7,217 nucleotides of DNA, from assembly GCA_902806215.1 (NCBI GenBank), contig CADCVT010000282.1, positions 1 through 7,217 of the forward strand, given 5' to 3'. How positions within the stretch are numbered: position 1 is the first letter of the stretch; every line of letters begins with the position of its first letter. Source of the stretch: an uncultured Solirubrobacteraceae bacterium (GTDB lineage Bacteria; Actinomycetota; Thermoleophilia; Solirubrobacterales; Solirubrobacteraceae). A program made the translations under genes and the position numbers. The notes under the pieces were generated by a model, which saw only the letters and a program-made list of their open reading frames with translations, had not been told where the DNA came from and made no database searches. Positions 1-6,148 of this stretch are shown here, one piece after another.

Positions 1-983
1 CGCAGGTCCGACTGGCCGTAGCGGGCGCGGATGCGGCCGAGCACGCTCTGCAGGTCGTCGAGGTTCGCGGTCGTCACCCAGTCGGGCCACGACTGGCGAC
101 GGTCGGGCGCGAAGAGCAGCTCGTAGGGGTGGTGCGACCAGCCGGTCATCTGGAACAGCCCGGGGTTCTGCACCGGGAACGCGGCGATCTGGTCGCGGGT
201 GGGGCAGCCCTGCTGCTCGGCGGCCTTGCCGTCGAGGACCTGGAGGTTGTCGTCGAGGCAGTAGAGCCGGCGGATGAACCGCAGCGGATCCGTGGCGATC
301 GTGAGCCCCTTGGTCTCCTTGCGTCCCTTCGGGGCGAGCTCGCCGACGAGGATCGTGTCGCTGCCGTGGCCGGTGTCCTGGAGCGCCTGCCAGCCGGTGC
401 GCACCATGTCGCGGTAGGTCTGCGGCGCCGCCTCGACCCAGTCGCCGCCGCGCTGCCTCCACTGGGGCGTCAGCCAGCCGGGCTGGTTCGGCTCGTTCAT
501 GAGCGACCAGTAGTCGACGCGGCCGGGCCCGTGGGCGCCGTCGTAGCGGGTGGCCACCGCCTTGACGAACCGTCCCCACTCGTCGGCGTCCGGCTCGTAC
601 GTCTCCTTGATGTCCTCGCGCTCGGGGTTGCCGGTCGCCCACGACGGCGCCGGCGTCGTGATGTTGAAGTTCACCCCGAGATCGCGCTCGCGGGCCAGGC
701 GCACGATCGTGTCGTAGCGGTCCCACGACCCGTTGGGGTACTGCGCGGGGTCGCTGGGGTCGGCGGGCCGGTCCTTCGGCGCGACGACGGCCCAGAAGAC
801 GCTGATGCGCAGCCGGTCGACGCCGAGGCGCTTGAGCTCGTCCATCGCCTCGGCGACCTTGTCCGGCGTGCCGTAGACGAGCAGGTTGTCGTCCTGGAAC
901 GTCGCCTCCTGGTCGACGGCGGCCTGGGCGGCCGGGGCGCACAGCAGGAGCAACGCGCAGGCGAGGGCGAGAATCGGCTTCAC
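1..983 (-). CDS. secreted clan GH-A glycoside hydrolase (3' end outside window)
   Basis: This is a predicted exported (beta/alpha)8-barrel glycosidase of the cellulase-like clan GH-A (GH5/GH39-like); 327 complete codons are visible and the frame runs off the left edge. The start is GTG, overlapping the polymerase stop as GTGA. Residues 1-21 (VKPILALACALLLLCAPAAQ plus A) are a clear signal peptide. The mature part shows VDRLRISVFWAVVAP (55-69), typical of the second barrel strand. WSLMNEPNQ (159-167) holds the general acid/base E164 after an invariant Asn. SHHPYE (283-288) fits the strand-6 His/Tyr region. The catalytic nucleophile, expected on strand 7, should lie just beyond residue 328, so activity cannot be confirmed here. 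Coupling to the polymerase suggests it cuts, trims or releases the same polymer outside the cell, as hydrolases in other exopolysaccharide operons do. Substrate and exact GH family are not determinable. Confidence 0.9.
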   Translation of the reverse strand, partial: MKPILALACALLLLCAPAAQAAVDQEATFQDDNLLVYGTPDKVAEAMDELKRLGVDRLRISVFWAVVAPKDRPADPSDPAQYPNGSWDRYDTIVRLARERDLGVNFNITTPAPSWATGNPEREDIKETYEPDADEWGRFVKAVATRYDGAHGPGRVDYWSLMNEPNQPGWLTPQWRQRGGDWVEAAPQTYRDMVRTGWQALQDTGHGSDTILVGELAPKGRKETKGLTIATDPLRFIRRLYCLDDNLQVLDGKAAEQQGCPTRDQIAAFPVQNPGLFQMTGWSHHPYELLFAPDRRQSWPDWVTTANLDDLQSVLGRIRARYGQSDL

Positions 984-3067
984 GAGCCCCTCAACCGCCG
1001 CCGGACGTCCAAGTAGCGCTGCGAGACGTCCCAAGAGCGCGGATTGAGGTAGATCGCCTTGCGCACGGCGTCCATCGCGGCCTGCGGGTTGTTCTGCACG
1101 AACAGGCGGAAGTCGGTCAGGCGCATCCACGGCAGCCAGTTCGCCGGCTGGAGCTCGACAGCGTCCTCGAGCGCCTGCTCGGCGCCGGCCTGGTTGCCCG
1201 CCGCCTGCTCGATCGCAGCGAGGTCGAAGAGCGGCTCGATCGACAGCGGATCGATGTCGCGGGCCTCCTCGGCGCGCTCGCGGGCGGTGTTCAGGTCGCG
1301 GGCCTCGAGCGCGGCGAGCGCGTCGTCGGCCGTGTTGCCGGCGCGCAGCGGCTGGTAGGCGCTCCACGCGGCGGCGACCGCGAGCACCGCGACGGCGGCG
1401 ATGGCCACCGCGCGCTTGGGATCGGCCGTCATCATCAGGCGGGGCCGGGCGACGCTGTCGGTCCCGCGGCCCACGACCCAGGCGGCGGCGGCGAGGCCGA
1501 ACGCGGCGGTGCCCGGGATCGACCACGTCCAGTCGAGGAAGGCGTGCGCACCGAAGGTCACCGCGATCGCCGCGAGCGTCACGAGCCCCGCCCGTTCGAG
1601 CTCGCGCGAGGCGAGGATCGTGCGGCGCGCACCGAGGATCCACGCGATGAGCAGGGCGAGCGCGATGCCCATGCCGATGAGGCCGAGCTCGGCCATGGTC
1701 TCGGGCACGAAGCCGTGCGCGTGGCGGACGTCGAGGAGGTCCTGCCGGTACCGCGGCCGGGCGGTCGCATAGCCGCCGCCGCCGACGCCGACGAGCGGCT
1801 CGGTCTCCCACATCTGGAACGCCTCGTCCCAGTAGCGCGAGCGCACGCTGCCGGTCGCCGTCAGGCGGCTCGGGTCGTTCGAGGGGCCGATGGCGTCGGT
1901 GTCGGTGACCGAGTCCCACGCGTTCTCGATCGAGCCCGACAGCCCGGCGTCGGTGGTCGCGAGCGCGGCCGCGGCGAGCGCCGGCGTGAGCGCGAGTGCT
2001 ACGAGCAGCGTGATGCCCCAGCGCCGCCGGCTGACGTGACGCAGCGGCTTCGCGTCGGCGGTGAAGCCCGCGACGAGCCCCGCGACGTAGACGATGAGCA
2101 GCACGGCAAGCACGAGGACGAGCAGCTCGCCACCCGCGCCGGCGCGCGCGTCGAGCGGCGCGCGGTCGGTCGTCAGCGCCTCCTGCCCGAACGCCCAGAC
2201 GGCGATCATCACGCCGGCGGCGCCACCGATGAGCAGCACGGTCGCGCCGCGCAGGCGCAGCGGCGCGAGCCAGAACCACAGGCCGCAGCCGACCGCCGCC
2301 GCCAGCAGCGAGCCGCGCGAGTAGGCCAGCAGCGTCGCGGCGAGCGCGGTCGCCAGCGCGGGGTAGGCGAGCGCGTTGACGAGCGGCGGGCCGTGGCGGC
2401 GCGCGCCGAGCCACAGGCAGCCGGGGATCGCGACCGCGCCGGTCAGGCCGACGGCGTTCCAGTAGCCGAACGGCTCGCGCAGCCGGGAGAACAGCTCGTT
2501 CTCGTTGAGCAGCTCGGGCAGCGCCTTCGTCGCCAGCGCGTACAGGCTGATCGTCGCGGCCGCGAGGATGAGGCCGCCGAGGACCGCGCCCCAGCGGTCG
2601 GGCGCCAGGCGCGCGAGCGCGACCACCCCGGCGAAGAGCGCGAGGTAGGCGAAGTGCCGGTTGGCCAGCAGCCAGGCGTCAGACGGGTTGACCGCCCACG
2701 AGATCGACACCGCGGTGAGCACCGCGAACGCCGCGAGCAGCGCGACGCAGACGGCGCCGCTCGGGCGCGCGCCGTCGGGGACGAACAGCAGCGCCGCGAC
2801 GACCAGCGCGCCGCCGCCGAGCAGCAGCACGATCTCGGTGGCGGTCTTCGGCGAGAGCGACTGCCCACCGCCGGAGGACAGCGCGATCCACGTCAGCAGG
2901 AGGCCGAGGCCGATCGTGATGAGCGGCGACGCCCAGCGCTCGCCGCGACCGGCCCCGCGACGCAGAAAGGCCGGGCCGCGAGGCCCGGCCTGGACGGCCG
3001 TCGCCGGAGCGACGGCCTCCACCGCGACGGTCTCGCGCGGCTCGCTAGGGGGTGCGGCGGCCGACAA
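980..3067 (-). CDS. O-antigen ligase/polymerase-like membrane protein with C-terminal TPR
   Basis: The 695-residue protein resembles the Wzy_C/WaaL superfamily, which polymerises or transfers undecaprenyl-linked glycans on the outer face of the membrane. After a disordered, Ala/Pro-rich N terminus (1-45) come about eleven membrane helices (from about 48 to 370), with the conserved SRGS (250-253). A large outer loop (about 371-458) carries SRYWDEAFQMW (410-420), PLVGVGGGGY (424-433) and HAHG (449-452). H451 is followed by nine residues and GLIG, matching the ligase signature H-x-x9-G-x-x-G. About four more helices follow (459-479, 493-512, 517-533, 552-571). A soluble tail of TPR-like helices (about 578-690) includes ALEARDLNTARERAEEARDI and the 30s-residue spaced AIEQAAGNQAGAEQALEDAV. 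By helix count the TPR part lies outside, but this is uncertain. The start is TTG at 3067, overlapping the upstream gene by 23 nt; GTG at 3022 is possible. Polymerase versus ligase cannot be decided from sequence. Confidence 0.9.
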   Translation of the reverse strand: MSAAAPPSEPRETVAVEAVAPATAVQAGPRGPAFLRRGAGRGERWASPLITIGLGLLLTWIALSSGGGQSLSPKTATEIVLLLGGGALVVAALLFVPDGARPSGAVCVALLAAFAVLTAVSISWAVNPSDAWLLANRHFAYLALFAGVVALARLAPDRWGAVLGGLILAAATISLYALATKALPELLNENELFSRLREPFGYWNAVGLTGAVAIPGCLWLGARRHGPPLVNALAYPALATALAATLLAYSRGSLLAAAVGCGLWFWLAPLRLRGATVLLIGGAAGVMIAVWAFGQEALTTDRAPLDARAGAGGELLVLVLAVLLIVYVAGLVAGFTADAKPLRHVSRRRWGITLLVALALTPALAAAALATTDAGLSGSIENAWDSVTDTDAIGPSNDPSRLTATGSVRSRYWDEAFQMWETEPLVGVGGGGYATARPRYRQDLLDVRHAHGFVPETMAELGLIGMGIALALLIAWILGARRTILASRELERAGLVTLAAIAVTFGAHAFLDWTWSIPGTAAFGLAAAAWVVGRGTDSVARPRLMMTADPKRAVAIAAVAVLAVAAAWSAYQPLRAGNTADDALAALEARDLNTARERAEEARDIDPLSIEPLFDLAAIEQAAGNQAGAEQALEDAVELQPANWLPWMRLTDFRLFVQNNPQAAMDAVRKAIYLNPRSWDVSQRYLDVRRRLRGS
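987..992 (-). promoter_or_regulatory. ribosome binding site of the glycoside hydrolase
   Basis: GAGGGG ends 3 nt before the GTG start at 983, inside the last codons of the polymerase gene. Spacing is short, but this purine run plus the GTGA stop/start overlap and an ideal signal peptide fix the start. Confidence 0.5.
2963..2991 (-). terminator. intrinsic-terminator-like hairpin inside the polymerase gene
   Basis: In mRNA sense, AGGCCGGGCC-TCGC-GGCCCGGCCT is a perfect 10-bp stem with a 4-nt loop. It is followed at once by TTCTG, so the transcript reads CCTTTCTGCG. The hairpin begins 53 nt after the stop of the upstream gene, where a terminator would normally sit, but it lies in codons 26-33 of the polymerase frame (AGPRGPAF). 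No ATG, GTG or TTG start exists between it and the first membrane helix. It therefore appears to be both coding and a possible attenuator. The U-tract is short, and this GC content makes chance stems common. Confidence 0.35.
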
Positions 3068-3626
3068 GCTCCCTCACGCGCGGCACGAGCGCCGCGAGCG
3101 CTCCCGCGGCGACGAGCACGAGCAGGACGATGAGCGGGGTGGGGAGGTCGGCGCCGCTCGCCTCGGGCGCGATGCCCGCACTGCGGGGCGCGGAGCCGAC
3201 CGCGGTGTTCTCGGTCGTGCGGTCGCCCGCGGAGGCAAGGCTCTTGCGGGCCTCGTCGATCTCGCGCTTCTCCTCCGGCGACGCGATGCTCTGCGGGTCG
3301 ATCGGCTTGGAGTCCGGGCCGAGCGGCAGCCCGCCCTCGCCGGCGGGAAGCGCGCCGTAGCCGCCGGCGTCGTTGAACTTCGACCCGGGACCCGAGCCGC
3401 CGCCGCCGCGCACGCCCTGCTGGGCGCTGCGGATGACCTCGCGGCAGCTCGTGTACTCGTCGAGGTCGGCCGGCATGTCCTCGAGCGCGTCGCGCAGGTC
3501 CTTCGCCGAGTACTTCTTGTCGATCCGGCCGTCCTGGCAGTCGTCGAGGACCTGCTCGGAGCTGGCCAGCGCGTTCACCGGCGCGAGGGCGAACAGCAGC
3601 ATGAGGGTGAGGGCGATGCGTTTCAT
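3045..3626 (-). CDS. uncharacterised exported protein with C-terminal membrane anchor
   Basis: I do not recognise a named family. The 193-residue product begins MKRIALTLMLLFALAP, a clear signal peptide with likely cleavage after NALA (18-21). Residues 22-70 form a compact, charged, probably helical segment with two cysteines (C30 in DDCQDGRID, C61 in TSCREVIRSAQ) that could form a disulfide outside the membrane. A Gly-rich linker follows (about 71-104), then a polar segment with an acidic/basic helix (PEEKREIDEARKSL, 117-130). One membrane helix (about 162-181) precedes a basic tail (RVRELVGRR), predicting most of the protein outside and the C terminus inside. The start overlaps the upstream TGA as ATGA; the 3' end overlaps the polymerase start. 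Its position between a glycosyltransferase and the polymerase suggests a role in polymer assembly, length control or export. That is inference from context only. It lacks Wzz/copolymerase motifs that I can see. Confidence 0.88.
   Translation of the reverse strand: MKRIALTLMLLFALAPVNALASSEQVLDDCQDGRIDKKYSAKDLRDALEDMPADLDEYTSCREVIRSAQQGVRGGGGSGPGSKFNDAGGYGALPAGEGGLPLGPDSKPIDPQSIASPEEKREIDEARKSLASAGDRTTENTAVGSAPRSAGIAPEASGADLPTPLIVLLVLVAAGALAALVPRVRELVGRRTP
3069..3075 (-). promoter_or_regulatory. candidate ribosome binding site for the TTG start of the polymerase
   Basis: GAGGGAG lies directly upstream of TTG at 3067, inside the last codons of the preceding gene. If GAGG is the pairing core, the spacer is 4 nt, short but usable. 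It favours TTG 3067 over the alternative GTG at 3022, which has only a weak GAGA 8 nt upstream. Confidence 0.4.
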
Positions 3627-4642
3627 GGGGTGACGCTTTCGATGGACTTCGCCATGCCCGCCGCCCAGGCCTCCGGGGTGAACGCGCCGACGTCGCGCGC
3701 CCCGTTGGTCCCGAGCTCGGTCCGCAGGGCCTCGTCGTCGTGCAGGCGACGCAGTGCCGCCGCGAGCGCGGGGGGGTCGCCGTTCGGGACGACGAGCCCG
3801 TTGCGCTCGTGGCGCACGAGTCCGCCGGCGACGGCGCCGACTGCATCGGTGGCGATGACGGGAGTCTGCTGGTGCATGGCTTCGTTGGCGACCAGCCCCC
3901 AGGGTTCGAGAAACGCCCGGGTGGCGATCGAGGGTACGACCAGAACGCTGGCCGCGCCGAGGAAGTTGCGGACTTCCTCGGGGGGACGGTGACCGGCGAG
4001 GATGATGCCCCGTTCCAGGGACTCCGACACGTCCCCGCCGACCAGGGTCAGCGTAGCGGCGGGGGGCTCCAGCCCGGCCCGGCGCCAGGCTTCGAGCAGC
4101 ACGAACACGCCCTTCTCCTGGGCCATCCGGCCGACGTAGAGGGCGTTGAACCCCTGCGCGGGCTCGCCCGTCCGGACGCTCCAGAACGCGGGATCGACGG
4201 CCTGGGGCGCGATGTGGACGTTGCGCGCGCCGCGCCGCGCGGCGTAGGCGGCGACATTCTCGCCGTAGACGGCGACCGCGTCGGCCCTGCGGTACAGGTG
4301 GCGCATCAGCGGTGCGCTGCGCAGGTGGGGCTGCGACCACAGTGCCGACCAGAGCACGAACGGCACACGGGCCCGCCGCGCGCCCACGTACGCCGCGGGA
4401 AGCGCGACGCGGCCCACGGTGCCGGCGACCACGGCGCGAAACGACCCCGAGGCCGCCAGCGTCAGGACCTCTCGCTCGGTGACGTCCCTGACCTCGACGC
4501 CTGGGTCCGCGACGCCTGAGACCGCGTGCCGGCGCTCGCCCCCGAACCGCGCGACGACGATCGGCATGCGCTCGGCGAGCGCGCGGAACGGCGCCACGCG
4601 GTCGGGCGGGATGTCGCTGGTGACGATGAGGACGGGCTTCAC
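3623..4642 (-). CDS. GT4-family glycosyltransferase
   Basis: This 339-residue GT-B glycosyltransferase probably extends the lipid-linked repeat unit started by the upstream phosphotransferase. The N-terminal acceptor half starts MKPVLIVTSDIPPDRVAPF and includes VLWSALW (96-102), a pattern typical of GT4 enzymes that act early on polysaccharide units. The donor half has ALYVGRMAQEKGV (167-179), TLVGGD (199-204), the E-x7-E motif EPWGLVANE (E246, E254), TPVIATDAVG (260-269) and NGLVVPNGDP (281-290). The start codon is GTG, 12 nt after the upstream stop and inside the loop of a hairpin. The stop overlaps the next start as ATGA, so the gene is probably translationally coupled on both sides. The family call is firm; donor, acceptor and linkage are unknown. 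Confidence 0.93.
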   Translation of the reverse strand: MKPVLIVTSDIPPDRVAPFRALAERMPIVVARFGGERRHAVSGVADPGVEVRDVTEREVLTLAASGSFRAVVAGTVGRVALPAAYVGARRARVPFVLWSALWSQPHLRSAPLMRHLYRRADAVAVYGENVAAYAARRGARNVHIAPQAVDPAFWSVRTGEPAQGFNALYVGRMAQEKGVFVLLEAWRRAGLEPPAATLTLVGGDVSESLERGIILAGHRPPEEVRNFLGAASVLVVPSIATRAFLEPWGLVANEAMHQQTPVIATDAVGAVAGGLVRHERNGLVVPNGDPPALAAALRRLHDDEALRTELGTNGARDVGAFTPEAWAAGMAKSIESVTP

Positions 4643-4650
4643 GCCCGTCC
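4630..4650 (-). promoter_or_regulatory. start-codon hairpin of the second glycosyltransferase
   Basis: In mRNA sense, GGACGGGC and GCCCGTCC pair perfectly over 8 bp around the loop GTGAA. The GTG start codon (4642-4640) of the downstream glycosyltransferase lies entirely in the loop. The 5' arm covers most of the 12-nt gap after the TAG of the phosphotransferase, including the only SD-like bases. A ribosome finishing the upstream gene would melt it, so it could enforce translational coupling. The structure is read directly; the role is inferred. Confidence 0.4.
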
Positions 4651-4654
4651 CGTT

Positions 4655-6091
4655 CTACATGCCGCGGCGGCTGAGCATGTACGGAACCGTGCGCAGCAGG
4701 ATCTTCAGGTCGCTCCACAGCGACCAGTTCGCCACGTAGAGGTAGTCGATCTTGACCATCTCCGAGAGCGGCACGCGTGCCGAGGACGCGATCTGCCAGT
4801 GGCCGGTCATCCCCGGAGTCAAGTCGAGCCGGCGGCGGTCCCAGCCGGTGATCTGCTCGTCCTCGTCGACCACGAGCGGGCGCGGGCCGACGAGGCTCAT
4901 GTCGCCGCGCAGCACGTTGAGCAGCTGCGGCAGCTCGTCGAGGGCGGTCTTGCGCAGGAAGCGACCGACGCGGGTGATCCGCGGGTCGTCGGCGATCTTG
5001 AACAGGCCGTCTCCGGCCTCGTTGTGCTCGCGCAGCGCGGCCTTGCGCTCCTCGGCGTCGACGCACATCGTGCGGAACTTGCAGATGCGGAAGTGCCGGC
5101 CGTCGCGCCCGACGCGGGTCTGGCGGAAGAGGATCGGGCCGCGCGAGTCGAGCTTGATCACCGCGGCGATGATCGCCAGGACCGGTGCGACCGCGACGAG
5201 GGCGGCGACCGCGCCGATGAGGTCGAAGGCGCGCTTGATCCGCCGCGACGACGACGTGAGCCCGAAGCGGGGGATGCCGAGCAGCGTCATGCCGCCGAGG
5301 TCGTCGAACACGACCGAGCTGCCGACGACGTCGAGCACGCGCGGGAGCAGGCTGACCGAGACGCCGCTGCTCTTCGCGGCGCGGACGAAGTCGAGCATCT
5401 CCTCGGCCGGCAGCGCCTGGGGCTCGATGATCAGCCGGTGCGCGTCCGACCATGCGATGAGCTCGCGCAGCTCGTCGATCTGCGTGTTGCGCCGGCCGCG
5501 GCGGGCCGTGCGCTGCAGCGACATGCGGCCGACCATCTCGGCCTTCAGCTCGTCGTCCTCGAACTTCGAGCGCAGCCGCTCGTACGACGCAGCGTCGCCG
5601 ACGAACAGGCAGCGCTCCGGCGTCGCGATCGAGCCGGCGACCGCGCGGGCGAGGCGCCGGAAGAGCAGCGACAGCGCGAAGAACGACGCCCACAGCACGA
5701 GGACCTGGGATTCACCAAGGCTTCCCTCGACCATGAAGCCGCCGAGCAGCCAGAAGACGAGCGTGTAGAGCGTCGCGAGCTGGAAGAGCTGTCCCGCCTC
5801 GTCGATCGTCGTCTTGTGGATCAGCAGGCTGTCGCGGTCGTACAGGCCGTGGACCTTGCTGACGAGCACGACGAGCGGGAGCGAGAGGAGCGCCGTGATC
5901 CGCAGCCGGTCGTCGCCGAGCGCGGCGATGCACAGCCACAGGGCGACGTTGGCCGAGACGAGGTCGGCGTAGGCCAGCATCCGCTCGTCCTGCCGGCGGC
6001 GCTTCGCGACGGTCGCGGGCGTGGCCCTCGGGGCGGGGTCCTGCTGTGCGACTGCGGGAGGGGCGGCAACGGCGGAGGCGGCGGAATCCAT
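4655..6091 (-). CDS. polyprenyl-phosphate glycosylphosphotransferase (initiating sugar transferase)
   Basis: This enzyme transfers a sugar-1-phosphate from a nucleotide sugar to undecaprenyl phosphate, the committed first step of Wzy-type exopolysaccharide or capsule synthesis. The 478 residues fit the long WbaP/WcaJ/CpsE-like class. An Ala/Pro-rich tail (1-30) is followed by about four N-terminal membrane helices (about 41-58, 65-81, 104-120, 128-146). A central Rossmann-like region (about 160-275) follows; its glycine motif is eroded (LFVGDAAS, no GxGxxG). The C-terminal catalytic domain begins at KRAFDLIGA (286-294) with its membrane-embedded helix to about 312. It shows RGPILFRQTRVGRDG (317-331), KFRTM (338-342), the Asp-Glu catalytic dyad in TALDELPQL (D385, E386), SLVGPRP (399-405) and PGMTGHWQI (426-434). 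ATG at 6091 gives the longest frame but lacks a clear ribosome site. ATG at 5980 (Met38) has AGGA 7 nt upstream and would drop only the low-complexity tail. The donor sugar is unknown. Confidence 0.95.
   Translation of the reverse strand: MDSAASAVAAPPAVAQQDPAPRATPATVAKRRRQDERMLAYADLVSANVALWLCIAALGDDRLRITALLSLPLVVLVSKVHGLYDRDSLLIHKTTIDEAGQLFQLATLYTLVFWLLGGFMVEGSLGESQVLVLWASFFALSLLFRRLARAVAGSIATPERCLFVGDAASYERLRSKFEDDELKAEMVGRMSLQRTARRGRRNTQIDELRELIAWSDAHRLIIEPQALPAEEMLDFVRAAKSSGVSVSLLPRVLDVVGSSVVFDDLGGMTLLGIPRFGLTSSSRRIKRAFDLIGAVAALVAVAPVLAIIAAVIKLDSRGPILFRQTRVGRDGRHFRICKFRTMCVDAEERKAALREHNEAGDGLFKIADDPRITRVGRFLRKTALDELPQLLNVLRGDMSLVGPRPLVVDEDEQITGWDRRRLDLTPGMTGHWQIASSARVPLSEMVKIDYLYVANWSLWSDLKILLRTVPYMLSRRGM
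5988..5991 (-). promoter_or_regulatory. SD-like AGGA supporting an alternative start at 5980
   Basis: AGGA lies 7 nt upstream of an in-frame ATG (5980-5978) in the phosphotransferase gene. This is better spacing than anything in front of the longer start at 6091. The proteins would differ only in the first 37 residues, which are Ala/Pro-rich and then basic. It lies inside the longer reading frame and may be coincidental. Confidence 0.35.
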
Positions 6092-6106
6092 CGAAGTACT
6101 GCTTCG
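6092..6106 (-). promoter_or_regulatory. small inverted repeat abutting the phosphotransferase ATG
   Basis: The mRNA-sense sequence CGAAG-CAGTA-CTTCG forms a perfect 5-bp stem with a 5-nt loop and ends immediately before ATG. It occupies the positions where a ribosome binding site would be expected, and the only SD-like bases there (GAAG) sit in the stem. It is short enough to be chance, so this is a weak call. Confidence 0.22.
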
Positions 6107-6148
6107 GCGAATCCGATCTGCCGCTTTAGTGCTTCTCGCCGCTGCCGA
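6092..6148 (-). other. 57-nt intergenic gap, possible internal regulatory site
   Basis: This is the longest non-coding stretch in the window. It lies between the TGA of the first glycosyltransferase and the ATG of the phosphotransferase. It has no convincing Shine-Dalgarno sequence in the usual place and no recognisable promoter boxes. It holds a small inverted repeat touching the start codon (listed separately) and a loosely repeated GATCGG/GGCAGATCGG motif. It could carry an internal promoter, but nothing proves it. Confidence 0.35.

Noticed and set aside
641..660. near-palindrome ACGACGGCGCCGGCGTCGT
   Set aside because: The arms pair over only about 5 bp before mismatching, it lies mid-gene in the hydrolase, and it has no T-rich tail on the minus (transcribed) sense.
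129..1016. 295-codon open frame on the plus strand opposite the hydrolase
   Set aside because: It is antisense to a clear signal-peptide and NEPNQ-bearing enzyme, and its own translation is Val/Arg/Gly-rich without motifs.
1544..3133. 529-codon open frame on the plus strand opposite the polymerase gene
   Set aside because: The product is an Arg/Glu/Gln-rich low-complexity string with no domain. It is the mirror of a well-formed membrane protein on the minus strand, an expected by-product of very high GC codon use.
3770..3776. run of seven G (C7 in mRNA sense) in the second glycosyltransferase as a phase-variation tract
   Set aside because: Seven bases is short for slippage control, the run encodes the conserved GDPP region, and such runs are common at this GC content.
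2661..3992. 443-codon plus-strand frame spanning three minus-strand genes
   Set aside because: It has no domain or ribosome site and spans three supported genes on the other strand.
3045..5693. 882-codon continuous minus-strand frame that ends with the small exported protein
   Set aside because: Only the last 193 codons are real: they start with an ATG overlapping the upstream stop and a signal peptide. The part upstream is an Arg/Ala/Pro-rich out-of-frame reading of the second glycosyltransferase and the phosphotransferase, so this is not a fusion.
4752..5768. 338-codon plus-strand frame opposite the phosphotransferase
   Set aside because: The product is Ser/Arg/Thr-rich low complexity and antisense to the highly conserved catalytic domain.
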